Positions 24,996-33,664 of a stretch of 64,000 nt of DNA are shown piece by piece. The DNA is from Gynuella sp050296195 (GTDB lineage: Bacteria > Pseudomonadota > Gammaproteobacteria > Pseudomonadales > Natronospirillaceae), in the NCBI RefSeq assembly GCF_050296195.1, contig NZ_JBNKRB010000035.1; one strand, written 5' to 3'. Numbering within the stretch: the first letter of the stretch is position 1; every line of letters begins with the position of its first letter. The notes under the pieces were generated by a model. It did not search any database and was not told where the DNA came from. It was given only the letters and a program-made list of their open reading frames with translations. A program made the position numbers and the translations under genes.

Positions 24996-26945
24996 TCAGC
25001 TTTCCTTTGGAATTTCCTTGCCCGTCGCAGGCTCACCCTCAACACTATCTACCGGATCAGCAGATGGCTTCGTTTCCTCTGCCGTATCTTGCGAAGTGGC
25101 AGTACCGCTGCCATTGTTATCATCCCAAGATGCAGGCTTACGCGGCTTTCTGCCTTCCATAATGTCATCGATCTGCTTGGAATCGATAGTCTCATATTCC
25201 ATCAGCGCGTCTTTCATCAGCTCAAGCTTGTCGCGATGCTTATTCAATATATCTGTAGCCAAAGAGTACGATCTGTTAATGATTTTCTTAATCTGCTCAT
25301 CTACTTCTCTGGCCGTTGTATTGGAAATATGAGTAGAACGGGTCTGACTACCCAGATAACCCTGTTCCTCTTCCTCATACTGAATCGGACCCAATTCGGA
25401 CAGCCCCCACTTGGTTACCATGCTACGAGCCATGCCGGTGGCCTGCTGAATATCATTTGAAGCTCCGGTCGAGACACTGTCAGTACCATAAATCAACTCT
25501 TCTGCAATCCGGCCACCATAGGCGGAAGCAATTCTGCCTTCAATATAGCGCTTGCTATAAGAGACTTTGTCTTCTTCTGGCAGATACATAGTCACCCCCA
25601 ACGCTCGGCCGCGGGGAATAATGGTTACTTTATAAACGGGATCATGTTCAGGCATCAGACGACCGACGATTGCATGACCTGCTTCATGATAAGCCGTCAT
25701 TTCCTTGTCTTTCTCACTCATCACCATGGTTTTGCGCTCAGCACCCATCATGATCTTGTCTTTAGCGCGATCGAACTCTTCCATACTGACAATGCGCTTG
25801 TTCAGACGGGCAGAAAACAGTGCAGCTTCATTCACCAGGTTAGCGAGATCCGCACCGGAAAAGCCGGGAGTACCACGGGCTATAACCTTGGCATCGACAT
25901 CATCACCACAAGGGACTTTACGCATATGGACTTTAAGAATCTGTTCACGACCACGGATATCCGGCAGCGAAACCACCACCTGACGGTCAAAACGACCAGG
26001 CCGCTGCAACGCAGGGTCCAATACATCCGGTCGGTTGGTAGCTGCGATAACGATGATGCCATCGTTGACTTCAAAACCATCCATTTCGACCAGCAACTGG
26101 TTCAACGTCTGTTCGCGCTCATCGTTGCCACCACCGATACCAACACCCCGGGAACGTCCGACCGCATCAATTTCATCGATAAAAATGATACAAGGCGCTT
26201 GTTTCTTGGCCTGATCAAACATATCACGAACACGGGAGGCACCTACACCGACAAACATTTCAACGAAGTCTGAACCAGAGATAGAGAAAAATGGTACTTT
26301 TGCTTCACCGGCTATGGCTTTGGCCAGCAAAGTTTTACCGGTTCCCGGAGGGCCGACCATCAGCACACCCCGGGGAATTTTACCGCCGAGACGCTGGTAC
26401 TTGCCTGGATCACGCAGAAAATCCACCAACTCTTTAACATCTTCTTTGGCTTCATCAACACCAGCGACATCAGCAAATGTGCTTTTAATCTGATCTTCAC
26501 TCAGCAGTCGGGCCTTGCTCTTCCCAAAACTCATAGGGCCTTTTCCACCGCCCCCACCGCCCTGCATCTGGCGCATGAAAAACATAAATACAGCAATAAT
26601 GATCAGTATCGGAAAGGATGCTATCAACAGCTGAGTCCAGACACTTTGTTGCTCTGGCGCCTTCCCTTCAATCACTACATTCTGAGATCGCAACTCTTCG
26701 AACAACTGGCTGTCATCGATGCCATAAGGACGATCAGTCTTAAATCTTGAGCCATCACGACGCTCACCGGTGATTTGCAAAGGTGCAATCGTGACTTTTT
26801 TGACCCGGTCACGCTCAACCTCGGTGATGAATTCAGAATAAGTAATACTGTCTGAGCTTCCTGTTGCGGGGAAGTTTTGGAAGATCGTTAATAAAACCGC
26901 CGCTATAACGATCCATAAAATCAAATTTTTAGCCATATCGTTCAA
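24996..26945 (-). CDS. ftsH: ATP-dependent zinc metalloprotease FtsH
   Basis: 649 residues. Membrane-bound AAA protease that degrades LpxC, SecY and other substrates. Two transmembrane helices (about 6-24 and 105-125) flank a periplasmic domain; the AAA module has GPPGTGKT (198-205), FIDEID and the second region of homology NRPDVLDPALQRPGRFDR; the zinc site HEAGH is near residue 420. The TTG at 26945 has AAGG 6 nt upstream; ATG at 26936 is the alternative start. The C-terminal ~45 residues are an acidic, Thr/Pro-rich tail. Confidence 0.97.
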   Translation of the reverse strand: MNDMAKNLILWIVIAAVLLTIFQNFPATGSSDSITYSEFITEVERDRVKKVTIAPLQITGERRDGSRFKTDRPYGIDDSQLFEELRSQNVVIEGKAPEQQSVWTQLLIASFPILIIIAVFMFFMRQMQGGGGGGKGPMSFGKSKARLLSEDQIKSTFADVAGVDEAKEDVKELVDFLRDPGKYQRLGGKIPRGVLMVGPPGTGKTLLAKAIAGEAKVPFFSISGSDFVEMFVGVGASRVRDMFDQAKKQAPCIIFIDEIDAVGRSRGVGIGGGNDEREQTLNQLLVEMDGFEVNDGIIVIAATNRPDVLDPALQRPGRFDRQVVVSLPDIRGREQILKVHMRKVPCGDDVDAKVIARGTPGFSGADLANLVNEAALFSARLNKRIVSMEEFDRAKDKIMMGAERKTMVMSEKDKEMTAYHEAGHAIVGRLMPEHDPVYKVTIIPRGRALGVTMYLPEEDKVSYSKRYIEGRIASAYGGRIAEELIYGTDSVSTGASNDIQQATGMARSMVTKWGLSELGPIQYEEEEQGYLGSQTRSTHISNTTAREVDEQIKKIINRSYSLATDILNKHRDKLELMKDALMEYETIDSKQIDDIMEGRKPRKPASWDDNNGSGTATSQDTAEETKPSADPVDSVEGEPATGKEIPKES

Positions 26946-26985
26946 TTTTCACCTTCTCGGTCATTTATCCTGCCGCACTGAACCG

Positions 26986-27618
26986 TTAGGATCCAGACAG
27001 GCCATTATAATCTTCTGCCACCAGATAAACCTCTCTTGACCGGGATCGAGAAGAACTGGGTTTGCGGGTGGAAACCTTTCTGAAGTTATCTCGCACACTG
27101 CGTAAATAAGCATCAAACCCTTCACCCTGGAACACCTTCGCAATAAACGCGCCTCCCGGTCTGAGGGTCTGCAGCGCCATATCCAGGGCAAGCTCTACCA
27201 GATACATGGCTTTCGGCTGATCAACCGCTGACATACCGCTCATATTGGGGGCCATATCAGAGATTACAAGATCAGCAAGCTGAGCATCCAATAATTCCAT
27301 AATCTGATCAAATACTTCCTGTTCAGTAAAGTCGCCTTGAATAAAGTCGACTCCGGCAATTGCATCCATCGGCAAAATATCAGAAGCGATTACCGTACCA
27401 TGATCTCCGACCAGTCTGGCAGCAACCTGTGACCAGCCACCAGGAGCTGAACCCAGATCGATAACCGTCATTCCCGGTTTTATAAACTGACCTTTCTCAT
27501 TAATTTCCAGTAATTTATAACTGGCCCTGGAGCGATAACCATCCTGCTTGGAGCGCTGAACATATACATCATCGAAGTGTTCTTTCAGCCATCGCCCTGA
27601 ACTTTTTGATCTTGCCAC
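26986..27618 (-). CDS. rlmE: 23S rRNA (uridine-2552 2'-O)-methyltransferase
   Basis: 210 residues, GTG start with GGAAG about 11 nt upstream. Methylates the A-loop U2552 in 50S assembly using SAM. Family motifs: SYKLLEINEKG with the catalytic Lys, the SAM-binding VIDLGSAPGGWSQVA, DMAPNMSG (catalytic Asp), and AKVFQGEG (catalytic Lys). Paired with ftsH as in E. coli (rlmE-ftsH) and divergent from yhbY. Confidence 0.96.
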   Translation of the reverse strand: MARSKSSGRWLKEHFDDVYVQRSKQDGYRSRASYKLLEINEKGQFIKPGMTVIDLGSAPGGWSQVAARLVGDHGTVIASDILPMDAIAGVDFIQGDFTEQEVFDQIMELLDAQLADLVISDMAPNMSGMSAVDQPKAMYLVELALDMALQTLRPGGAFIAKVFQGEGFDAYLRSVRDNFRKVSTRKPSSSRSRSREVYLVAEDYNGLSGS

Positions 27619-27663
27619 TTAGTTAACTACTTCCAAATAATAGTGTTATATAAAAAATTTAGC

Positions 27664-27692
27664 GCTGGCAGCCATTTTTCAGCTCTTATACA
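27664..27692 (+). promoter_or_regulatory. Candidate yhbY promoter
   Basis: CTGGCA and TATACA separated by 17 bp, 40 bp upstream of the yhbY start. The -10 is good, the -35 matches only four of six bases. Confidence 0.35.
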
Positions 27693-27731
27693 ATGCGCGC
27701 CCATTTTGAGAATGAAGCTAAGTTTAGCATT

Positions 27732-28043
27732 ATGAATCTGACAGCAGAGCAAAAAAAATTCTATCGTGGTATTAGTCACCATCTAAACCCAGTTGTCACG
27801 GTAGCAGGTAACGGATTAACAGACACTGTACTCGCAGAAATCGACAGAGCCCTTGAAGACCATGAACTCATTAAGGTTAAAGTATCTGTAGGTGATCGCG
27901 ATTTGAGAGCTGAAGTCATTAAGCAGATTTGCACAGCCACCCGCGCCACTCTTGTTTTTACGATAGGAAACGTCGCACTGCTGCTGCGCAAGGCCCGCAA
28001 ACCAAACGCAAAACTCTCCAATCTGATTCGCTTCAAGAACTGA
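27732..28043 (+). CDS. yhbY: YhbY/CRM-domain ribosome assembly RNA-binding protein
   Basis: 103 residues from the ATG at 27732. CRM domain of the YhbY type, which binds pre-50S particles: LTAEQKKFYRGISHHLNPVV, then VAGNGLTDTVLAEIDRALEDHELIKVKV, and the GxxG-like loop IGNVALLLRK replacing IGHVLVLYR. The position beside rlmE-ftsH is conserved in gammaproteobacteria. The 3' end overlaps the convergent transporter gene by 11 bp. Confidence 0.94.
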   Translation: MNLTAEQKKFYRGISHHLNPVVTVAGNGLTDTVLAEIDRALEDHELIKVKVSVGDRDLRAEVIKQICTATRATLVFTIGNVALLLRKARKPNAKLSNLIRFKN

Positions 28044-28953
28044 TATCGACCGAATCGAATTCAATGGCTTTGGTTGGCCGAAAGGATATCTGGCTAACAA
28101 CCACTCCTCCGATAATCAAAGCAACTGCATACCATTGTGACAACCGAATGTGTTCATCCAGGATCAGGAACGCAAATAGCAATGTAAATACCGGAATAAG
28201 ATTGGAAAACATCACCACCTGTGTCGCAGGCAAAAAACGAACGCTGAAATTATAGATGCCGTATCCCCCCAGCGTAACCACCACACCAAGATAAAGCACT
28301 CCGAGATTGGCTGGCCATAACGCGAAATCCGGCAAACCATCGACCAGAAGCATGATGGGCATGAAAAACAGCAGCCCTATCACGCTCTGAAAAGCCGTCA
28401 AAAATAATGACGAATAGCGTGCGGAAAGTGACTTTAGAATAATGGTGTAAAATGCTGCACTGACCATAGCAATAAACTCAAGAAAATTACCCAGCATGGG
28501 ATTGCTGGCCTGATCAGAGGGACTACCGGAAAAGGTCAGCCAGATCACCCCGGGCACAGTCAGTAATATTCCCGCCAGATGATTTTTCCGTACCTGTTCC
28601 CCGAGAATCCACCCCGCCAGCACAGCGACGATCAGCGGCAACATGGCAGTTACAACACCGGCTTCAGAAGCTGTCGTCAGTTTCAAAGCCCAGGCTTCGA
28701 ACATAAAATAGATGCATGGCTCAGCCAGGGACATCAGTATCAAAAACTTGATATCTTTGCGCTCTATCTGCTGCTGCAGAATCAATGGCAAAAACAGCGA
28801 AAACACCAGTGACGCTGTCAGCATTCGAAACGCTACCGCCTGTAGTGGGGAAAATCCTTCCAACACAAACTTAAACGCAACAAAAGAGCTACCCCATATC
28901 GCCATCGCAAATATCAATGTCAGCGATGCAAATACATTCCTGGACTGCAACAT
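28033..28953 (-). CDS. EamA/DMT family transporter
   Basis: 306 residues with about ten hydrophobic helices arranged as two EamA repeats (roughly 10-140 and 155-295). The first ends in the typical LAGILLTVPGVIWL segment, the second in WYAVALIIGGVVVSQ. These proteins move metabolites such as amino acids or nucleotides across the inner membrane; the substrate cannot be predicted here. It is a single gene, convergent with yhbY and co-directional with glyA upstream, with a terminator between. Confidence 0.9.
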   Translation of the reverse strand: MLQSRNVFASLTLIFAMAIWGSSFVAFKFVLEGFSPLQAVAFRMLTASLVFSLFLPLILQQQIERKDIKFLILMSLAEPCIYFMFEAWALKLTTASEAGVVTAMLPLIVAVLAGWILGEQVRKNHLAGILLTVPGVIWLTFSGSPSDQASNPMLGNFLEFIAMVSAAFYTIILKSLSARYSSLFLTAFQSVIGLLFFMPIMLLVDGLPDFALWPANLGVLYLGVVVTLGGYGIYNFSVRFLPATQVVMFSNLIPVFTLLFAFLILDEHIRLSQWYAVALIIGGVVVSQISFRPTKAIEFDSVDISS

Positions 28954-29013
28954 TTATCTTCACTCATAAAACAACTATTACGGCCAGTCGTCATAACTGC
29001 CGCACAGACCGAA

Positions 29014-29033
29014 TGGCCTGCAATTTAACAGGC
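29014..29033. repeat. Hairpin upstream of the DMT transporter gene
   Basis: GGCCTG / CAGGCC with an 8-nt loop, immediately next to the glyA terminator and ~60 bp from the transporter start. It may extend the terminator or serve the transporter promoter. Confidence 0.35.
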
Positions 29034-29036
29034 CGA

Positions 29037-29068
29037 TAAAAAAGGGGGCGTTGCAAGCAACACCCCCC
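29037..29068 (-). terminator. glyA terminator
   Basis: Minus strand: a GC-rich stem of 11 positions (29044-29054 with 29057-29067; GTTGC pairs with GCAAC and GGGGG with CCCCC across one C-A mismatch), then TTTTTT. Located 22 bp after the glyA stop. Confidence 0.85.
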
Positions 29069-29089
29069 TGAACTACAGGTTACTGGAAA

Positions 29090-30352
29090 TTATTTATACA
29101 CAGGCAATCTGGTACAGATCTCCAATACTTTCTGTTTCACTTCCGCAATAACGGCGCTGGCATCGCCAGCTTCCAGGCCGTCCAGAATATCACATATCCA
29201 GCCGGCCAGCTTTCCAGACTCTTCCTCTTTGAAACCTCTGCGGGTAATTGCAGGCGTACCAATTCTGAGACCAGAAGTTACAAACGGAGAGCGGGGATCG
29301 TTGGGAACAGCGTTTTTGTTGACCGTTATATTAGCCTGACCCAGTGCTGCGTCCGCATCTTTACCGGTATATTCCTTACCAATCAGATCAACCAGAAACA
29401 AGTGATCATCAGTGCCATTGGAAACGATTTTAATACCACGCTCCTGAAATACGCCAACCATCGCACGGGCATTTGCCACTACTTGCTGCTGATAAGCTTT
29501 AAATTCTTCACTCATGGCTTCCTTAAAGCAGACCGCCTTACCGGCGATGACATGCATCAGAGGGCCGCCCTGACTTTCCGGGAATACCGCAAAGTTCAGT
29601 TTTTTATTCAGCTCTTCATCATTATTGGCCAGAATCAGACCACCGCGAGGCCCACCCAGAGTCTTATGCGTAGTCGTCGTCACGACATCGGCAATGCCCA
29701 CCGGAGTCGGATAATTTCCGGCTGCCACCAATCCTGCGATATGAGCCATATCAACAAACAGATAAGCACCCACTTTATCAGCAATGTCTCTGAACCGCTG
29801 CCAATCAACGATACGGGAATAAGCCGAAAAACCTGCCACAATCATAGTGGGCTTGTGTTCTTCCGCCAGCTGTTCAACCTGCTCATAATCAATCTCGCCA
29901 GTTTCAGGGTTCAAACCATACTGCACGGAATTGTAGATACGACCGGAAAACGACACAGGGGCACCATGGGTCAAATGACCACCGTGCGCCAGACTCATAC
30001 CCAAAACGGTATCGCCCGGTTTGCACAACGCCATATAGACGGCAGCGTTAGCCTGTGAGCCGGAATGCGGCTGCACGTTGGCATACTCCGCACCAAACAA
30101 TGCTTTTGCGCGATCGATAGCCAGCTGTTCCACCACATCAACGTGCTCACAACCACCGTAATAACGTTTACCAGGATAGCCTTCAGCATACTTGTTGGTT
30201 AACACAGAACCTTGGGCTTCCATGACTCTGGGGCTGGTATAGTTTTCTGAGGCAATCAGCTCAATGTGCTCTTCCTGGCGTTGAGCTTCAGCAGTCATTG
30301 CCGCGTACAACTCGTCATCATAGCCCTGGATTTTCATGGATTTCTCAAACAT
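29090..30352 (-). CDS. glyA: Serine hydroxymethyltransferase
   Basis: 420 residues, start ATG with AGGAG 5-6 nt upstream. Interconverts serine and glycine with tetrahydrofolate, the main one-carbon source. The PLP-binding lysine is in TTTTHKTLGGPRGG (near residue 230). Other conserved regions: IELIASENYTSPRVMEAQGS, QPHSGSQANAAVY, VDMAHIAGLVAAG and TSGLRIGTPAITRRG. A ~325-bp gap separates it from divergent ettA. Confidence 0.97.
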   Translation of the reverse strand: MFEKSMKIQGYDDELYAAMTAEAQRQEEHIELIASENYTSPRVMEAQGSVLTNKYAEGYPGKRYYGGCEHVDVVEQLAIDRAKALFGAEYANVQPHSGSQANAAVYMALCKPGDTVLGMSLAHGGHLTHGAPVSFSGRIYNSVQYGLNPETGEIDYEQVEQLAEEHKPTMIVAGFSAYSRIVDWQRFRDIADKVGAYLFVDMAHIAGLVAAGNYPTPVGIADVVTTTTHKTLGGPRGGLILANNDEELNKKLNFAVFPESQGGPLMHVIAGKAVCFKEAMSEEFKAYQQQVVANARAMVGVFQERGIKIVSNGTDDHLFLVDLIGKEYTGKDADAALGQANITVNKNAVPNDPRSPFVTSGLRIGTPAITRRGFKEEESGKLAGWICDILDGLEAGDASAVIAEVKQKVLEICTRLPVYK

Positions 30353-30676
30353 CAGCTTCTCCTGGTGTTATTGATCAAATTGGATTACAGGTTTTTTTTA
30401 TTCTTTCTTTGTAGCCTGAGGCAAAAAAACATCAATGCCATACGAGGTTTGTCACTCATCTTCCACACCCGCCAGGTTCGCCACCTTGCCCGGCCATGGC
30501 GACCACGAGTACCAACCAGTCTCAAGCCGGCTGCTATTCTAACTAAAAGCACAAACAAAACTCACATGAAAAAACATTGTCGCTGCTATGAAGATATTTT
30601 GCCCGAAGACCTTGGGTTTAGCCGCTGTTTTGACTAACCTTGTCAGCCTTTAGAATACCAAGAGGTCATAAGCCAC
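30353..30676. other. Divergent region between glyA and ettA
   Basis: 324 bp with no convincing gene. An AT-rich stretch (about 30380-30435) precedes glyA. A 23-codon ORF rich in cysteine (30566-30637) has no visible ribosome site. The ettA promoter candidate is at 30630-30656. I see no riboswitch I can name. Confidence 0.4.
30630..30656 (+). promoter_or_regulatory. Candidate ettA promoter
   Basis: TTGACT and TAGAAT with a 15-bp spacer. Transcription would start about 14 nt before the GTG start of ettA. The short spacer lowers confidence. Confidence 0.4.
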
Positions 30677-32335
<1,659 letters not shown>

Positions 32336-32346
32336 CCGATCCCATT

Positions 32347-32365
32347 GCGGGAGGTCTCCTCCCGC
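32347..32365. terminator. Weak hairpin after ettA
   Basis: GCGGGAGG / CCTCCCGC, 8-bp perfect stem with a 3-nt loop, starting 11 bp after the ettA stop. Only a broken T-run follows, so it may be partly read through into the next gene, which starts 31 bp later. Confidence 0.45.
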
Positions 32366-32395
32366 TGCTATCACCTTTTACAAAGCGATGTAGTA

Positions 32396-33496
32396 ATGCA
32401 AAAAAAGCTTAATAATCAGTTGTTCGCCCTTTCCGGCCTTGGTCTGGTCGCCGGGATTCTGCTCACCCAGGGGATCAGTTGGATCACCAGTGCCCAGAAA
32501 CTGGCGCATATGCAGATACTCGGCTTTCTCTGCATCGGCATCGCAATTATTCTGCTGACGGCGTGTTTCAAGCTGATCGCCATGGTACGGCTCGATATTT
32601 CTAACCAGATATCCGCACAGCTGCAGCAGTTACTGAATAAGACCAACACCATTCTGAGTGCCTCCAAAAAGATTAAAAATGACCAGCAGGGGCTGATCCG
32701 GCTGCTCAATGAAACCTCTGAAGGCGCCTGGCTGAAAAACCTCGATAATGAATTCATTTTTGCCAATGAACATCTCGGCAAATTATTAAATGCTACCCCC
32801 ACAGCACTGGTTAACAGGGATTCTTCGGTGGTCGATTCTGACTTCCTGCATCATCTCAATCAGGTTGATGCGAGGGTAATTGCATCCGCAGAAACAGAAA
32901 GTATCGAAATCGAAACCGGCAACCAGCACCGGTTTGTCATTCGCTCCACCCCTATACTGAATGCTAATGGTAAGGTTTCCGGTACCGCTGCCACTGTCAG
33001 TGACATCACTCACCTGAAGACCTTGCGGGAACTGCAGGATAAGTGGCAGTTCATCGATCCGCTGACCAGTCTTGGTAATATCCTGATGGGACAAAACTGG
33101 TTGAAAGACGCGCTAGCTACCCGCCAACAGGATGAGATTGTTGCTGTGCTGATGTTCGAATATGAGAATTTTGCCGAGATCAGCAAACAACTAGGCTCAA
33201 TGGTTGTAGATTTGATAGTGGCAGAAACCGGCAACAGAATCACCGGATTAGTTGGTCAAGAGCAACTGCCCATTCGGGTTTCTGGTGATCAGTTCGGCTT
33301 ACTGATCCGAAAAATATCTGATCCTGCAGACATCCTGTCTCTCGCAGAGCAGATCAAACAGCAGTTATCAGAACCGCTCACCGTTCATGAGACAGAACTG
33401 TCTTTGACGCCCCGGTTGGGCATGGCCAGAACACCGGTCCATGGTGATGACCCAATCCAGCTACTGGCAACTGCAGAGCAGGACATGCGGGCCTGA
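32396..33496 (+). CDS. Membrane PAS protein with degenerate GGDEF domain
   Basis: 366 residues from the ATG at 32396. Two N-terminal membrane helices (about 8-25 and 41-58) form a hairpin, then a short coiled coil, a PAS domain (about 95-215; LLNETSEGAWLKNLDNEFIFANE typical of its start) ending in a signal-linker helix (LKTLRELQDKW). Last comes a GGDEF-fold domain (about 218-366) recognised by DPLTSLGN and a GMA-x-TPVHGDDPIQLLATAEQDM tail. The active-site motif reads SGDQF (296-300) instead of GG(D/E)EF, and the upstream metal aspartate is replaced (FEYENF). It is probably not a diguanylate cyclase but a sensor or GTP/c-di-GMP-binding relic. No EAL domain. Confidence 0.75.
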   Translation: MQKKLNNQLFALSGLGLVAGILLTQGISWITSAQKLAHMQILGFLCIGIAIILLTACFKLIAMVRLDISNQISAQLQQLLNKTNTILSASKKIKNDQQGLIRLLNETSEGAWLKNLDNEFIFANEHLGKLLNATPTALVNRDSSVVDSDFLHHLNQVDARVIASAETESIEIETGNQHRFVIRSTPILNANGKVSGTAATVSDITHLKTLRELQDKWQFIDPLTSLGNILMGQNWLKDALATRQQDEIVAVLMFEYENFAEISKQLGSMVVDLIVAETGNRITGLVGQEQLPIRVSGDQFGLLIRKISDPADILSLAEQIKQQLSEPLTVHETELSLTPRLGMARTPVHGDDPIQLLATAEQDMRA

Positions 33497-33566
33497 GCAC
33501 GATTCATCCTGTCAGCCCGCCAGCTTTTGCTCTATATTGACAGCCCTCTGCAGTCGGCATTTCAAT

Positions 33567-33592
33567 AACCAGGTCAATAGCTTTACCTGGTT
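33567..33592. repeat. Inverted repeat upstream of the KAP NTPase gene
   Basis: AACCAGGT / ACCTGGTT, 8-bp perfect arms with a 10-nt loop, ~75 bp upstream of the KAP gene start. It could terminate the GGDEF gene (no T-run on the plus strand) or act as operator for the KAP gene. Confidence 0.35.
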
Positions 33593-33664
33593 AAATAAAA
33601 AATCATAACGCCGTAGAGTTCGCTCCATCCAGATCACAATATCCGGACACAAGCAGGCTCTCAC

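Noticed and set aside
24923..25045. N-terminal extension of folP
   Set aside because: It reads through the ftsH terminator and lies before the conserved folP start.
30566..30637. 23-residue cysteine-rich ORF before ettA
   Set aside because: No ribosome site, no homology recognised; probably chance.
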